Below are positions 10,436 to 19,182 of a stretch of 64,000 nucleotides of DNA, piece by piece; position 1 is the first letter of the stretch, and each line of letters begins with the position of its first letter. This stretch comes from Henriciella pelagia (GTDB taxonomy: Bacteria > Pseudomonadota > Alphaproteobacteria > Caulobacterales > Hyphomonadaceae). The notes beneath the pieces are model-generated. The model was not told the origin of the DNA, made no database searches, and saw only the letters and a list, made by a program, of their open reading frames with translations. Both the position numbers and the translations under genes were made by a program. Location of the stretch: assembly GCF_002088945.1 (NCBI RefSeq), contig NZ_NCSU01000007.1:310001-374000 (forward strand), given 5' to 3'.

Positions 10436-11248
10436 ATGACCAGCCTGCCTTTCTACCAGATCGATGCCTTTGCCACGCGCACGTTCGAGGGAAACCAGGC
10501 CTGCGTCATGCCGCTGGACGATTTTCTTCCGGACGCGCAACTCCAGGCGATCGCGGCGGAGAACAATGTTTCGGAGACAGCCTATATCGTTCCGAAGGGT
10601 GACGGGGTCTGGGCCCTGCGCTGGTTCACGCCGACCGTGGAAGTTCCACTCTGCGGCCATGCAACGCTCGCCTCAGCGCATGTCCTGTTCAGTCATATGG
10701 ACTTTGACGGTCCGGAAATCGGCTTCGACACGGTAAAATCCGGCCGCCTGACCGTGAAGAGAGCGACCGGCGGACGCTATGAAATGGATTTCCCTGCGCC
10801 GGCAGTGCGCAAGATGGACATCACCGACGATGTTGCCGCTGCGCTGGGTGCCTGGCCTCTGGAGGCCTGGGGCGGACCGTTCTACGCCTGCGTCTTTGCA
10901 AGCGCCGACGATATCGTCCAGCTCCAGCCCGATATCGACCTGATCGCCAAGCTCGGCATCATGAAAGATGTCAATCGCGGCAACCTCGGCTGCCTCGCTG
11001 TGCAGGGTGATGGCATGGATGTGGTGAGCCGATTCTTTGCGCCCGCCAGCGGAATTCCGGAAGATCCTGCCACCGGCAGCTGGCACTGCATGGTTGCCGC
11101 CATTCTCGGTCCACGCTTCAAGCGCCCGCTCGACTGTTTCCAGGCCTATCCAGGCCGGGGCGGCCTGATGAATGTCGAACTCATCGGTGACCGCGTTAAA
11201 ATTCGCGGCAAGGCCGTAACCGTGATCGAGGGCAAATTCACGCTGTAG
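10436..11248 (+). CDS. PhzF-family isomerase
   Basis: Diaminopimelate-epimerase-like fold. The protein opens PFYQIDAFATRTFEGNQACV, has the conserved NNVSETAY with likely catalytic Glu47, then RWFTPTVEVPLCGHATLASAHV, and near the C-terminus DPATGSWHC and the closing QAYPGRGG. These are the signature blocks of the PhzF/YddE family. Length 270 is typical. No phenazine genes are present, so this is one of the many PhzF relatives of unknown substrate. It is convergent with the TauD-like gene, 34 bp away. Confidence 0.9.
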   Translation: MTSLPFYQIDAFATRTFEGNQACVMPLDDFLPDAQLQAIAAENNVSETAYIVPKGDGVWALRWFTPTVEVPLCGHATLASAHVLFSHMDFDGPEIGFDTVKSGRLTVKRATGGRYEMDFPAPAVRKMDITDDVAAALGAWPLEAWGGPFYACVFASADDIVQLQPDIDLIAKLGIMKDVNRGNLGCLAVQGDGMDVVSRFFAPASGIPEDPATGSWHCMVAAILGPRFKRPLDCFQAYPGRGGLMNVELIGDRVKIRGKAVTVIEGKFTL

Positions 11249-11282
11249 TTCCCCACCCTAGCGCTCCCCAGAGACTGGCCGC

Positions 11283-12125
11283 TCAGAAGGGCCGGTCGCC
11301 ATTCACGGTCACGCGGCGCATATGCCGGCGATGCCCCTGATAGTCGTTCAGCGCAAAGTGCCATGTTGACCGGTTGTCCCAGAAGGCGACGGATCCGGCT
11401 TCCCAGCGAAAGCGGCAGGTAAACTGTTCCTGCCGGCAATGCTCGAAAAGATAGTTGAGAAGCGGCCGGCTTTCCCGGCGAGTCCAGCCCTTGAAATGCA
11501 TGGTGAAGGCGGGGTTCACATAAAGGCCCTTGCGGCCAGTTTCCGGATGCGTGCGGACCACAGGGTGTTCGAATTCCGGCGCGTCTGGCGCCATGGTCGT
11601 GTCCATGGACTGGCGATTGTGCGCGGACTGTCCTTTTGGCCCATATTCGCCCTTCGCCGAATGGATGGCGGTGAGTCCGCCCAATGTCTGTTTCAACCCG
11701 TCCGACAGCGCGTCATAGGCCATGTGTTGGTTCGCCCAGAGCGTGTCACCGCCACAGGGCGGCACTTCGATGGCATGCAGGATGGAACCAAGCGCCGGCT
11801 CTTCAAGGAAGGACATGTCGGTGTGCCAGCCGCCGCCGAAATTGGTCTTCTCTTCCGGCTCCTTGATAATCTCCAGGATCTCAGGATGCCCGTCCATGCC
11901 CTTGACATAGGGGTGGACGTTCAGCGTCCCGAAGCGCCGCCCGAAGGCCTTGTGCTTTTCGGGCGTAAGATTGTTCTGGTCGCGGAAGAAGATCACATGA
12001 TGGTCGAGAAAGGCCCGATGCACCGCGTCAAAGGCCTCGTTCGACAGCTCGCCTGCGAGATCAACGCCCACAATCTCTGCGCCGAGCGCGCCTGAAATCG
12101 GTTGCACTTCGATTGTCCGTGCCAT
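11283..12125 (-). CDS. TauD/TfdA-family Fe(II)/2-oxoglutarate dioxygenase
   Basis: Non-heme iron oxygenase that couples 2-oxoglutarate decarboxylation to hydroxylation of a small organic acid such as taurine, an aryloxyacid or an alkylsulfate. The iron triad is visible: H101-x-D103 in [10 protein letters not shown] and the distal His256 in [10 protein letters not shown], with the 2-oxoglutarate Arg in RRHMRRVTV. The GGDTLWANQ loop after the HxD is typical. The ATG at 12125 has GGAGG six bases upstream, better than the open-frame Met at 12131. It lies downstream of a DMT exporter gene on the same strand (72 bp), possibly co-transcribed. Substrate unknown. Confidence 0.92.
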   Translation of the reverse strand: MARTIEVQPISGALGAEIVGVDLAGELSNEAFDAVHRAFLDHHVIFFRDQNNLTPEKHKAFGRRFGTLNVHPYVKGMDGHPEILEIIKEPEEKTNFGGGWHTDMSFLEEPALGSILHAIEVPPCGGDTLWANQHMAYDALSDGLKQTLGGLTAIHSAKGEYGPKGQSAHNRQSMDTTMAPDAPEFEHPVVRTHPETGRKGLYVNPAFTMHFKGWTRRESRPLLNYLFEHCRQEQFTCRFRWEAGSVAFWDNRSTWHFALNDYQGHRRHMRRVTVNGDRPF

Positions 12126-12197
12126 TCGCATCCTCCCGGCCGGTCTTCATGCCAGCTCATGAGGAAAGAGTACGCCAGAGGGCGCTCGGCGCAAGGC

Positions 12198-13103
12198 TCA
12201 ATGCGAAGGGCTGCGTCGCCGCGCCTGTCTCTGCGCGAACCAGACGCCCGACAGGATGAGGATGAAAGCGAGGACCGCATTCCAGCTCTGCGTCTCTCGG
12301 AACAGGAAGTAGCCGAGCACCGCGGACATAATCGGAATCACATAGCCGGTGAGCGCAATGAAGGTCGCACTGGTGCGGGCGACAAGATACATGAGCAGGA
12401 TGCCGGCAAGCCCGGTCGACACCGCCCCTAGCCCGAGAACCGACCAGACACTGGACGCGGTCGGTGATACCTCACCCCAGTCGGTCCAGAACAGCATTGG
12501 CAGGGAGGCGATGGAGGCCACCGTCAGGAAGCCGACCGGCAGGACAATCGGCGCCATGCGCGGTGCCTGCCGGGCGATGATACTATTAACAGCGTAGCAG
12601 AACGCCCCGCCGATCACGAGCAGCTGCGCAATGAAGTCTGCATTTCCAAGCCCCCTGATGGCGTCCGGTCCGAGCAGCACCGCCACCCCGGCAAAGCCGA
12701 CCAGAAGTCCGAGAAGCTTGAAGCCTGTAAGCTGTTCGTCATGGAATTTGAGGTGCGCCAGCCCTGCTGTGAACAACGGCGCAGCCGAGATCAGCAGAGC
12801 GGCCAGAGAGGAGTCGATGGTCTTCTGCCCGACGGTAATGAGGTAGAATGGCGCTGCCGTGCCAATCGTGCCGAGCCCGACAATGGCGAGCCAGGACGAG
12901 CGGTCGGAAAAAGGCGGCAGGCGTTCGCCGCGCACCAGCATCACCCCCCACAGGATCACCGCCCCGGCAATCAGCCGCCCGGGAATGATGACGCTCGCGG
13001 GAAGGTCTTCAACAGCAACCTTGGTCATCGCGAAGGCGCTCGCCCAGCAGGCCGACAGAAGCAGGAATACGCCCCAGTCGGCAGGTGATCGCGAAGTCGT
13101 CAT
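12198..13103 (-). CDS. EamA/DMT-superfamily transporter
   Basis: A roughly 300-residue integral membrane protein with about ten predicted helices in two repeated EamA halves, for example LLLSACWASAFAMTKVAV at the start and the second half around FIAQLLVIGGAFCYAVNSII. These proteins export metabolites or amino acids. The ATG at 13103 (MTTSRSPADW) has AAGGAG upstream and is preferred over the extended frame to 13166. It precedes the TauD-like gene on the minus strand. The substrate cannot be inferred. Confidence 0.9.
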   Translation of the reverse strand: MTTSRSPADWGVFLLLSACWASAFAMTKVAVEDLPASVIIPGRLIAGAVILWGVMLVRGERLPPFSDRSSWLAIVGLGTIGTAAPFYLITVGQKTIDSSLAALLISAAPLFTAGLAHLKFHDEQLTGFKLLGLLVGFAGVAVLLGPDAIRGLGNADFIAQLLVIGGAFCYAVNSIIARQAPRMAPIVLPVGFLTVASIASLPMLFWTDWGEVSPTASSVWSVLGLGAVSTGLAGILLMYLVARTSATFIALTGYVIPIMSAVLGYFLFRETQSWNAVLAFILILSGVWFAQRQARRRSPSH

Positions 13104-13241
13104 TCTGGCGGGGCGCTCCTTGCTGGGCTGAATGAAGCGATTTGCACTCTTCACCCCGCCGGGCAACCCCCGCCCTCACGCAGATGTCACAATCACCCCC
13201 TATCCACCATCCTGGAAATCTGCCATAGAGGCCGCGGGCCA

Positions 13242-13280
13242 GCCCTCCCCAACGAGGGCCAGCCTATCTGTAAGGATAGG
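13242..13280 (+). ncRNA. serC-motif leader RNA (two hairpins)
   Basis: Two compact hairpins lie directly before serC. The first is GCCCTC/GAGGGC (13242-13259) with a 6-base loop; the second is CCTATC/GATAGG (13263-13280) with loop TGTAAG. The serC Shine-Dalgarno (AGGAG, 13278-13282) overlaps the 3' arm of the second hairpin, so folding would hide it. Position, gene and architecture match the serC motif known from comparative genomics in alphaproteobacteria. The ligand or trigger is not known to me. Match to the consensus is from memory. Confidence 0.7.
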
Positions 13281-13291
13281 AGTACAAACAG

Positions 13292-14464
13292 ATGACGATT
13301 CCCGCCAAGCCGGACGTGCGCCCTGCATGCCCGCATTTTTCTTCCGGTCCGACCGCCAAGCGTCCCGGATTTTCCCTCGACCAGCTTCAGACCGCTGCCT
13401 TTGGACGCTCACACCGCGCCAAGGATGCCAAGGCCAAGCTGAAAGAGGCGATCGACCGCACCAAAGACATCCTGAACCTTCCGGCTGACTACCGCGTCGC
13501 CATCGTTCCGGCATCCGATACCGGCGCCGTCGAGATGTGCATGTGGTCCATGCTCGGCGCGAAACCGGTCGATATCTTCGCTTGGGAAAGCTTTGGCCTC
13601 GACTGGGTGACCGATGCGCAGAAGCAGCTGAAGCTGACGGACTGCGAAATCCACACCGGCGACTATGGTGTGCTCCCGGCCTTCGAGAAGGCGCGTGATG
13701 ATGCCGATATCGTCTTCACCTGGAACGGCACGACCTCCGGCGTGCGCGTCGACAATCATGACTGGATCAAGCCGAACCCGGACCGGGTGGTGATCTGCGA
13801 CGCAACATCTGCTGTGTTCGCGCAGGACATCCCGTTCGAGAAGCTCGATGTGATCACCTATAGCTGGCAGAAAGTGCTCGGCGGTGAAGCGGCCCACGGC
13901 ATGCTGATCCTGTCGCCGAACGCAGTGAAGCGGCTCGAGACCTATACGCCCGATCGCCCGCTGCCGAAAATCTTCCGGATGACCAGCGGCGGAAAGCTGA
14001 ACGAAGCCCTGTTCGAGGGCGCGACGATCAACACCCCGTCCATGCTGGCCGTTGAGGACTATCTCAAGGCCCTCGACTGGGCCGAGGAAGTTGGCGGCCT
14101 GAAAGGCCTGAAAGCCCGCTCCGACAAGAGCCTCGCCATTCTGGAAGACTGGGTCGCCAGGACCGGCTGGATCGAGTTCCTCTGCGCCGACAAGGCGACG
14201 CGCTCGAATACCGGCGTCACCTTCAAGATCACCGATCCGCGCGTGGCGAAACTCGACACGGCCGAACAGGAAGCCTTCGTGAAGAAGATGGTTACCCTGA
14301 TCGAGAAGGAAGGCGCAGGCTTTGACTTCAACTCCTATGCCAAGGCGCCTCCAGGCCTGCGCATCTGGGTCGGGTCAACGGTTGAGCCGTCCGATGTCGA
14401 GAAGCTGCTGCCCTGGCTCGACTGGGCCTTCGCGACGGTCTCCGCCGAGCTTCAGGACGCCTGA
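13292..14464 (+). CDS. serC: Phosphoserine aminotransferase
   Basis: PLP enzyme converting 3-phosphohydroxypyruvate to phosphoserine with glutamate. It is the long alphaproteobacterial type (390 residues). The PLP-binding Lys is K194 in TYSWQKVLGGE, with the preceding VICDATSAVFAQD strand carrying the Asp that contacts the pyridine nitrogen. HFSSGPTAKRPGFS at the N-terminus is the family's opening. It is followed by serA after a 116-bp gap that contains palindromic repeats, so the two encode consecutive steps of serine synthesis. Expression is probably controlled through the leader hairpins at 13242-13280. Confidence 0.95.
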   Translation: MTIPAKPDVRPACPHFSSGPTAKRPGFSLDQLQTAAFGRSHRAKDAKAKLKEAIDRTKDILNLPADYRVAIVPASDTGAVEMCMWSMLGAKPVDIFAWESFGLDWVTDAQKQLKLTDCEIHTGDYGVLPAFEKARDDADIVFTWNGTTSGVRVDNHDWIKPNPDRVVICDATSAVFAQDIPFEKLDVITYSWQKVLGGEAAHGMLILSPNAVKRLETYTPDRPLPKIFRMTSGGKLNEALFEGATINTPSMLAVEDYLKALDWAEEVGGLKGLKARSDKSLAILEDWVARTGWIEFLCADKATRSNTGVTFKITDPRVAKLDTAEQEAFVKKMVTLIEKEGAGFDFNSYAKAPPGLRIWVGSTVEPSDVEKLLPWLDWAFATVSAELQDA

Positions 14465-14477
14465 TTTTCAGTCCGCT

Positions 14478-14560
14478 CACCCCTGCGAAGGCGGGGGTCA
14501 GGTGCAATAATATTCTTACTCAATTGCCTGAGATCCCCGCCTGCGCGGGGATGATCGGGA
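14478..14560. repeat. Inverted pair of GC-rich palindromic repeats
   Basis: Between serC and serA two related palindromic units face each other: one containing CCCCTGCGAAGGCGGGGG near 14480-14497 and one containing CCCCGCCTGCGCGGGG near 14535-14550. Outside the cores TCAGG and CCTGA also mirror each other. Such units (CCCGCxxAGGCGGG) recur through many alphaproteobacterial genomes as REP/BIME-like elements. They could stabilise or separate the serC and serA messages. Confidence 0.6.
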
Positions 14561-14580
14561 ATAACTCCAGGATCAAACCC

Positions 14581-16176
14581 ATGCCTAAAGTCCTCATCGC
14601 TGACGATCTCAGCCCGGCCGCCGTCGACATCTTCAAGAATCGAGGCATCGAAACCGACATCAAGGTCGGCCTGTCGAAAGACGAACTCATTGCCATCGTC
14701 GACCAGTATGACGGCCTCGCCGTTCGTTCGGCCTGCAAGCCGGACGCCGATGTCATCGCTGCCGCCACGAAGCTCAAAGTCATCGGCCGTGCCGGGATCG
14801 GCGTCGACAATATCGACATCAAGGCCGCGACCGCCAAGGGCGTCGTTGTCATGAACACGCCGTTCGGCAATGCTGTCACCACCGCCGAACATGCCATTGC
14901 GATGATGTTCGCCGCCGCCCGCCAGATCCCGGCGGCCGATGCCGGTACGCAGGCCGGCAAATGGCCGAAAAAGAACTTTGTCGGCGTCGAACTCTCCTAC
15001 AAGACGCTTGGCCTGATCGGCTCGGGCAATATCGGCTCGCGCGTTGCTGAGCGCGCCAAGGGCCTGTTGATGAAGGTCATTGCCTATGACCCGTTTCTCA
15101 CCGAGGAGCGCGCCATCGAGCTTGGTGTGGAGAAGGTTGATCTCGACACCCTCCTGGCGCGCGCTGACGTCATCACGTTGCACACGCCGCTGACCGACCA
15201 GACGCGCAACATCCTGTCGCGAGAGGCGCTTCAGAAAACGAAGAAAGGCCTGATCCTCGTCAATTGCGCCCGCGGCGGACTAGTCGATGAAGCCGCGACC
15301 AAGGACCTCCTCGAAAGCGGCCACATCTATGCCGCCGCCTTCGACGTGTTCGCGGAGGAGCCAGCCAAGGAACATGCCTTGTTCGGCACGAAGAATTTCG
15401 TCGCGACGCCGCACCTTGGCGCGTCCACTGTCGAGGCACAGGAGAATGTCGCGCTGCAGGTCGCAGAACAGATGAGCGATTATCTCCTTTCCGGCGCGGT
15501 CACCAACGCACTCAACATGCCTTCGGTCACTGCCGATGAAGCCCCGCGTCTCAAGCCGTTCATCGAACTGGCTGAGAAGCTCGGTGCCTTTGCCGGACAG
15601 GTCTCTGATCATGGCTTTGATGAAGTCATCATCGAGTATGAGGGCGAGGTGGCAGAGCTCAACCGCAAGCCGATCACCGCCGCCGCCCTTGCTGGCCTGC
15701 TGCGCGCCTCACGCGGTGACGTCAACATGGTCTCAGCCCCGGCCATCCTTGCTGATGCCGGTGTCAAACTGTCCGAAACCAAGACCGAAGACAGCCCGGT
15801 CTATGACAGCCTGATGCGCATCAAGGTGAAGGTGCCGAAAACCGCGAATTCCGAAGAAAGCGGCTGGCGCTCGCTTGCCGGCACTGTCTCAGCGGGACGC
15901 CCGCGCGTTGTTGAAGTGAAAGGCATGCCACTGGAAGGCGACTTCTCGCCGGTCGCGCTCTACATCAACAATATCGACAAACCCGGCTTTATCGGTGCGC
16001 TGGGGGCGATGCTGGGGGAAGCCGGCGTCAATATCGCAACCTTCCACTTAGGTCGTCAGGATGCCGGCGGAGAGGCCATCGCCCTCATCGGCATTGATAG
16101 TGAACCGCCTGCTGAAATGACGGCAAAGCTCGATGCCCTGCCGCATGTCCGCTACGCCAAGGTGCTGCACTTCTAG
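14581..16176 (+). CDS. serA: D-3-phosphoglycerate dehydrogenase
   Basis: NAD-dependent first enzyme of serine synthesis. The start ATG at 14581 (MPKVLIADDLS) is preferred because the open frame upstream runs through the palindromic repeat. The nucleotide-binding motif LGLIGSGNIGSRVAERAKG is near residue 145, and the catalytic Arg, Glu and His are in VNCARGGLVDE, FAEEP and TPHLGAST. The 531-residue long form carries an intervening domain and a C-terminal ACT domain (NIDKPGFIGALGAMLGEAGVNIATFHLGR), the usual site for serine feedback. It is downstream of serC. Confidence 0.96.
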   Translation: MPKVLIADDLSPAAVDIFKNRGIETDIKVGLSKDELIAIVDQYDGLAVRSACKPDADVIAAATKLKVIGRAGIGVDNIDIKAATAKGVVVMNTPFGNAVTTAEHAIAMMFAAARQIPAADAGTQAGKWPKKNFVGVELSYKTLGLIGSGNIGSRVAERAKGLLMKVIAYDPFLTEERAIELGVEKVDLDTLLARADVITLHTPLTDQTRNILSREALQKTKKGLILVNCARGGLVDEAATKDLLESGHIYAAAFDVFAEEPAKEHALFGTKNFVATPHLGASTVEAQENVALQVAEQMSDYLLSGAVTNALNMPSVTADEAPRLKPFIELAEKLGAFAGQVSDHGFDEVIIEYEGEVAELNRKPITAAALAGLLRASRGDVNMVSAPAILADAGVKLSETKTEDSPVYDSLMRIKVKVPKTANSEESGWRSLAGTVSAGRPRVVEVKGMPLEGDFSPVALYINNIDKPGFIGALGAMLGEAGVNIATFHLGRQDAGGEAIALIGIDSEPPAEMTAKLDALPHVRYAKVLHF

Positions 16177-16202
16177 GGCCAGGCGCCTTCCATAAGTCTT
16201 AT

Positions 16203-16234
16203 GCCCGTTCCGGGGGCTGATCTCCGGGACGGGC
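16203..16234. terminator. Hairpin downstream of serA
   Basis: GCCCGTTCCGG (16203-16213) pairs with CCGGGACGGGC (16224-16234), an 11-bp stem with one G-U pair and a 10-base loop, 26 bp after the serA stop. No U-run follows, so it may be a processing or stability element rather than a strict intrinsic terminator. Confidence 0.45.
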
Positions 16235-16277
16235 CGCTCCACCTGCTGCTGCGCAAAGCAGTATCAATGGAGCAATC

Positions 16278-16868
16278 ATGACCAACCTCGCAATCGTCTA
16301 CCATTCCGGCTATGGCCACACCGCAAAAGTCGCCGATCATGTCGCCAGGGGCGCAGGCAGCGTCGACGGTGTGGATGTCACTGTGCTGAAAGCCGATGAC
16401 CTCACCAGCCCGGACAGCGGGCCATGGGACGAGCTTGCCGCTGCTGACGGCATCATCTTTGGCGCACCAACCTATATGGGCTCAGCCTCGGCCGTCTTCA
16501 AACAGTTCCAGGACGCAACCTCCAAGGTCTGGATGGCGCAGGGCTGGCGCGACAAGATCGCGGCGGGTTTCACCAATTCCGGCTCCCTTGCGGGTGACAA
16601 GCTGAATACGCTGCAGCAGCTCTCCGTATTGGCCGGACAGCACGGCATGATCTGGGCAAATTACGGGGCATTCCCCGGCTATAATACAAGCAAAAGCGAT
16701 TACGCGACCGCCTGGAATCGCGCCGGGCACATGATCGGCCTCGGCACGCAGGCGCTGACTGATCTTCCAGCCGACCAGACACCGGACAAGGCCGATCTCG
16801 ACACCGCCGAAGACTTCGGCAAGCGCATCGCCGAAGTCACCCGCAGATGGGTGGCAGGAAAAGCATAG
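16278..16868 (+). CDS. Flavodoxin-fold NAD(P)H:quinone reductase-like protein (WrbA-like)
   Basis: A 196-residue FMN-binding protein. The FMN phosphate loop is AIVYHSGYGHTAKVADHVARG at the N-terminus, followed by DGIIFGAPTYMGSASAVFKQF, which packs on the flavin ring, and the GFTNSGSLAGDKLNTLQQL segment. These match the WrbA/flavodoxin_2 group that reduces quinones by two electrons. It lies about 100 bp after serA with a hairpin between, and before the PagL-like gene. Whether it is co-transcribed with serA is unclear. Confidence 0.85.
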   Translation: MTNLAIVYHSGYGHTAKVADHVARGAGSVDGVDVTVLKADDLTSPDSGPWDELAAADGIIFGAPTYMGSASAVFKQFQDATSKVWMAQGWRDKIAAGFTNSGSLAGDKLNTLQQLSVLAGQHGMIWANYGAFPGYNTSKSDYATAWNRAGHMIGLGTQALTDLPADQTPDKADLDTAEDFGKRIAEVTRRWVAGKA

Positions 16869-16916
16869 CGCGGCGTCAATCCGCCCTCGCAGGCAGGCAA
16901 ACCCCTTGATTTTGGG

Positions 16917-16940
16917 CCCGCCCGGTTCTTTCTGGGCGGG
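16917..16940. terminator. Hairpin between the flavodoxin-like and PagL-like genes
   Basis: CCCGCCC (16917-16923) and GGGCGGG (16934-16940) form a 7-bp stem with a 10-base loop, 49 bp after the flavodoxin-like stop. It lacks a convincing U-run and is followed 24 bp later by the next start codon. Confidence 0.45.
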
Positions 16941-16963
16941 TTCAATCGATTCGGGGAAACTCC

Positions 16964-17551
16964 ATGAAACGCACTCTCGCCCTCGCCGTACTTGCCGCCG
17001 CAGCCACGACACCAGCCCTCACCGCCAATGCCCAGCTGGTCGAGGAAGCCCGGATCGGCGTGATGCAGCACAATATCTGCGTCATCGACTGCAAGAATGC
17101 CGACAAGGAAGACGGTCCGAACATTGAAGGCGAGATCGTGTTCGCCAGCCCCGATATCCTGTCGATCATCCTGGCACCCCGCCCCTACATCGTCGGCTCG
17201 TACAACACGGCCGGCGACACCAATTTCGGCGGCGTCGGCCTGCTCTGGAACTGGGATTTCGCTCAGGGCTGGTCGCTGGAGCCGAGCCTCGGCTATGTCA
17301 TCCATGACGGCGCCAATGAAAGCCCTTTCCCTCAAGGCGACCCGCGCAGCGACGCATTCGCCCGTGAAAACGTCTATTTCGGTTCCGATGACCTGTTCCG
17401 CACAGGCCTCGCCTTGAACAGGGATTTCGGCCCGAACTGGGGCCTGCAGCTTCAGTATGAGCACCTCTCTCACGGCCAGATTCTCGGCAATGGCCGCAAC
17501 CAGGGCATCGATAATCTCGGCGTACGGGCCTATTGGCGATTTGGCGAGTAG
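16964..17551 (+). CDS. Acyloxyacyl hydrolase, lipid A 3-O-deacylase (PagL-like)
   Basis: Predicted outer-membrane beta-barrel of 195 residues with a signal peptide ending TANAQ near residue 24. The C-terminal block YEHLSHGQILGNGRNQGID carries the His-x-Ser pair of the PagL active site, followed by LGVRAYWRF, a barrel-closing strand ending in an aromatic. In PagL the motif is usually HxSN; here the residue after Ser is His. It probably removes the 3-position acyl chain from lipid A and so remodels the surface. Two cysteines (NICVIDCKN) near the mature N-terminus are unusual. Confidence 0.8.
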   Translation: MKRTLALAVLAAAATTPALTANAQLVEEARIGVMQHNICVIDCKNADKEDGPNIEGEIVFASPDILSIILAPRPYIVGSYNTAGDTNFGGVGLLWNWDFAQGWSLEPSLGYVIHDGANESPFPQGDPRSDAFARENVYFGSDDLFRTGLALNRDFGPNWGLQLQYEHLSHGQILGNGRNQGIDNLGVRAYWRFGE

Positions 17552-17629
17552 GCTTGCCGCCAAGTCAGCCTTGCAATGACACCGGATAAGACGAATCCTT
17601 CCTGAAAACATACATTCAGGGAGGTTCGC

Positions 17630-19096
17630 ATGGCTCAGAAGCATGCCATCATTATCGGCGCCGGTCTCGGCGGTCTGACCGCTGCCATCAAGTTGCAGGA
17701 GGCGGGCCACACCTTCGACCTGCTGGACCGCAACCCCAAGGTCGGCGGCACCTGGTATGAGAACACCTATCCCGGCTGTGCCTGTGATGTGCCGGTGGCG
17801 CTCTACCAGCTCTCCTTCGCCCAGAGCATCAACTGGACCCGCGCCTTCCCGCAGGGCCCGGAAATCCAGGCCTACGCCGAAGAGATTACTGACCGCTACC
17901 AGCTGCGCCCCAACCTGCACCTCGATGATGCGGCCCGCACAGCCATCTGGAACGAGACCACCAGCAAATGGACCGTCACGACCGAGAGCGGCAAGACCTA
18001 TGAAGGCGACATTCTTGTCGGCGCACTCGGCCAGCTGAACCGTCCGAACTGGCCCGACATTGAGGGCCTGGATCGCTTCAAGGGCGCGAAGATGCATTCC
18101 GCGCGCTGGGACCATTCGGTCGACTGGGCTGGCAAGCGCGTCGGCGTTATCGGCTCTGCCGCAAGCGCCGTGCAGCTGATCCCGGAAATGGCGAAGACGG
18201 CCAGCCAGCTCACCGTGTTCCAGCGCACCCCGAACTGGGTGATTCCGCGCCGCGACGTGCCGGTCACGGCCGCTGAACAGGCGCTGATGTTCACCGAGCC
18301 GGAAACCGCTATGGACCTCGGCGCCCGCAATCGCCAGCTCATCTATGACAATGCCGACCATTTCTTCTGGCAGGTCTTCCAGTGGACCGAGGCAGGCCGC
18401 GCGGCCTACACAGCGATTGCGACCAATCATCTCAATGAACAGGTCAGCGATCCGGAACTGCGCCAGAAGCTGACGCCGGACTATCCGGTTGGATGCCGCC
18501 GCATCCTGATCGCGGATGATTACTATCCGGCGCTTGAGCGCGACAATGTCGAACTGGTCACCGCCGCCCCGAAATCCATTGACGAGACGGGCGTCACCAC
18601 GCCGGACGGCAAGCACCGCGAATTCGATATCCTCGTCTTTGCGACCGGCTTTGAAACGACGGGCTGGAACTGGTCGGTCGATGTGGAGGGCCTCAACGGC
18701 CACCACCTGAATGAAGTCTGGGCCGACCATCCGGAAGCCTATGCCGGAATCACCGTATCGCAGTTCCCCAACCTCTTCGTGCTGTATGGCCCGAACACCA
18801 ATCTCGGCCACAACTCCATCACCTTCATGCTGGAGCGGCAGGTTGAGTATATGGTCAAGGCGCTCGACACGCTGAATTCAGAGTCGGCAGCGGCCATGAT
18901 GCCGAAGAAAGCAGCGCAGGACCGCTGGAACAAGGCGCTACAGGACAAGCTGAAGAAGACTGTCTGGGCCGACGATGCCTGCAATTCCTGGTACAAGACC
19001 GCTGACGGTCGCATCACCCAGAACTGGGCGTCGCATACGCGCGATTACGCCGCCGCTGTGGCGGAGGTGAAGGTCGAGGATTACGAATTGGCCTGA
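17630..19096 (+). CDS. Flavin-containing monooxygenase (Baeyer-Villiger type), short form
   Basis: Class B flavoprotein monooxygenase of 488 residues. FAD motif GAGLGG at 10-15, GGTWYENTYPGCACD near 39-53, the FxGxxxHxxxW fingerprint F150-W160 with H156, and the NADPH motif GVIGSAASA at 172-180. SQFPNLFVLYGPNTNLGHNS near the C-terminus is characteristic. A GGGAGG-type Shine-Dalgarno precedes ATG 17630. It is a paralogue in family, not in close sequence, of the 606-residue enzyme at 1674-3494. Substrate unknown; expected to use NADPH and O2. Confidence 0.92.
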   Translation: MAQKHAIIIGAGLGGLTAAIKLQEAGHTFDLLDRNPKVGGTWYENTYPGCACDVPVALYQLSFAQSINWTRAFPQGPEIQAYAEEITDRYQLRPNLHLDDAARTAIWNETTSKWTVTTESGKTYEGDILVGALGQLNRPNWPDIEGLDRFKGAKMHSARWDHSVDWAGKRVGVIGSAASAVQLIPEMAKTASQLTVFQRTPNWVIPRRDVPVTAAEQALMFTEPETAMDLGARNRQLIYDNADHFFWQVFQWTEAGRAAYTAIATNHLNEQVSDPELRQKLTPDYPVGCRRILIADDYYPALERDNVELVTAAPKSIDETGVTTPDGKHREFDILVFATGFETTGWNWSVDVEGLNGHHLNEVWADHPEAYAGITVSQFPNLFVLYGPNTNLGHNSITFMLERQVEYMVKALDTLNSESAAAMMPKKAAQDRWNKALQDKLKKTVWADDACNSWYKTADGRITQNWASHTRDYAAAVAEVKVEDYELA

Positions 19097-19182
19097 AGTC
19101 TGGGCACAGGCGACACTTCGCCCCTTGATATTCACACGTAAACGCTGTCTGTGGCGCACGGGATTTCAAGGAGTATGAACCC

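Noticed and set aside
16700-18811. 703-codon open frame on the minus strand
   Set aside because: It is antisense to the PagL-like and monooxygenase genes, which have clear motifs. Its translation is rich in Val, Ala, Arg and His with no domain, as is usual for mirror frames in high-GC DNA.
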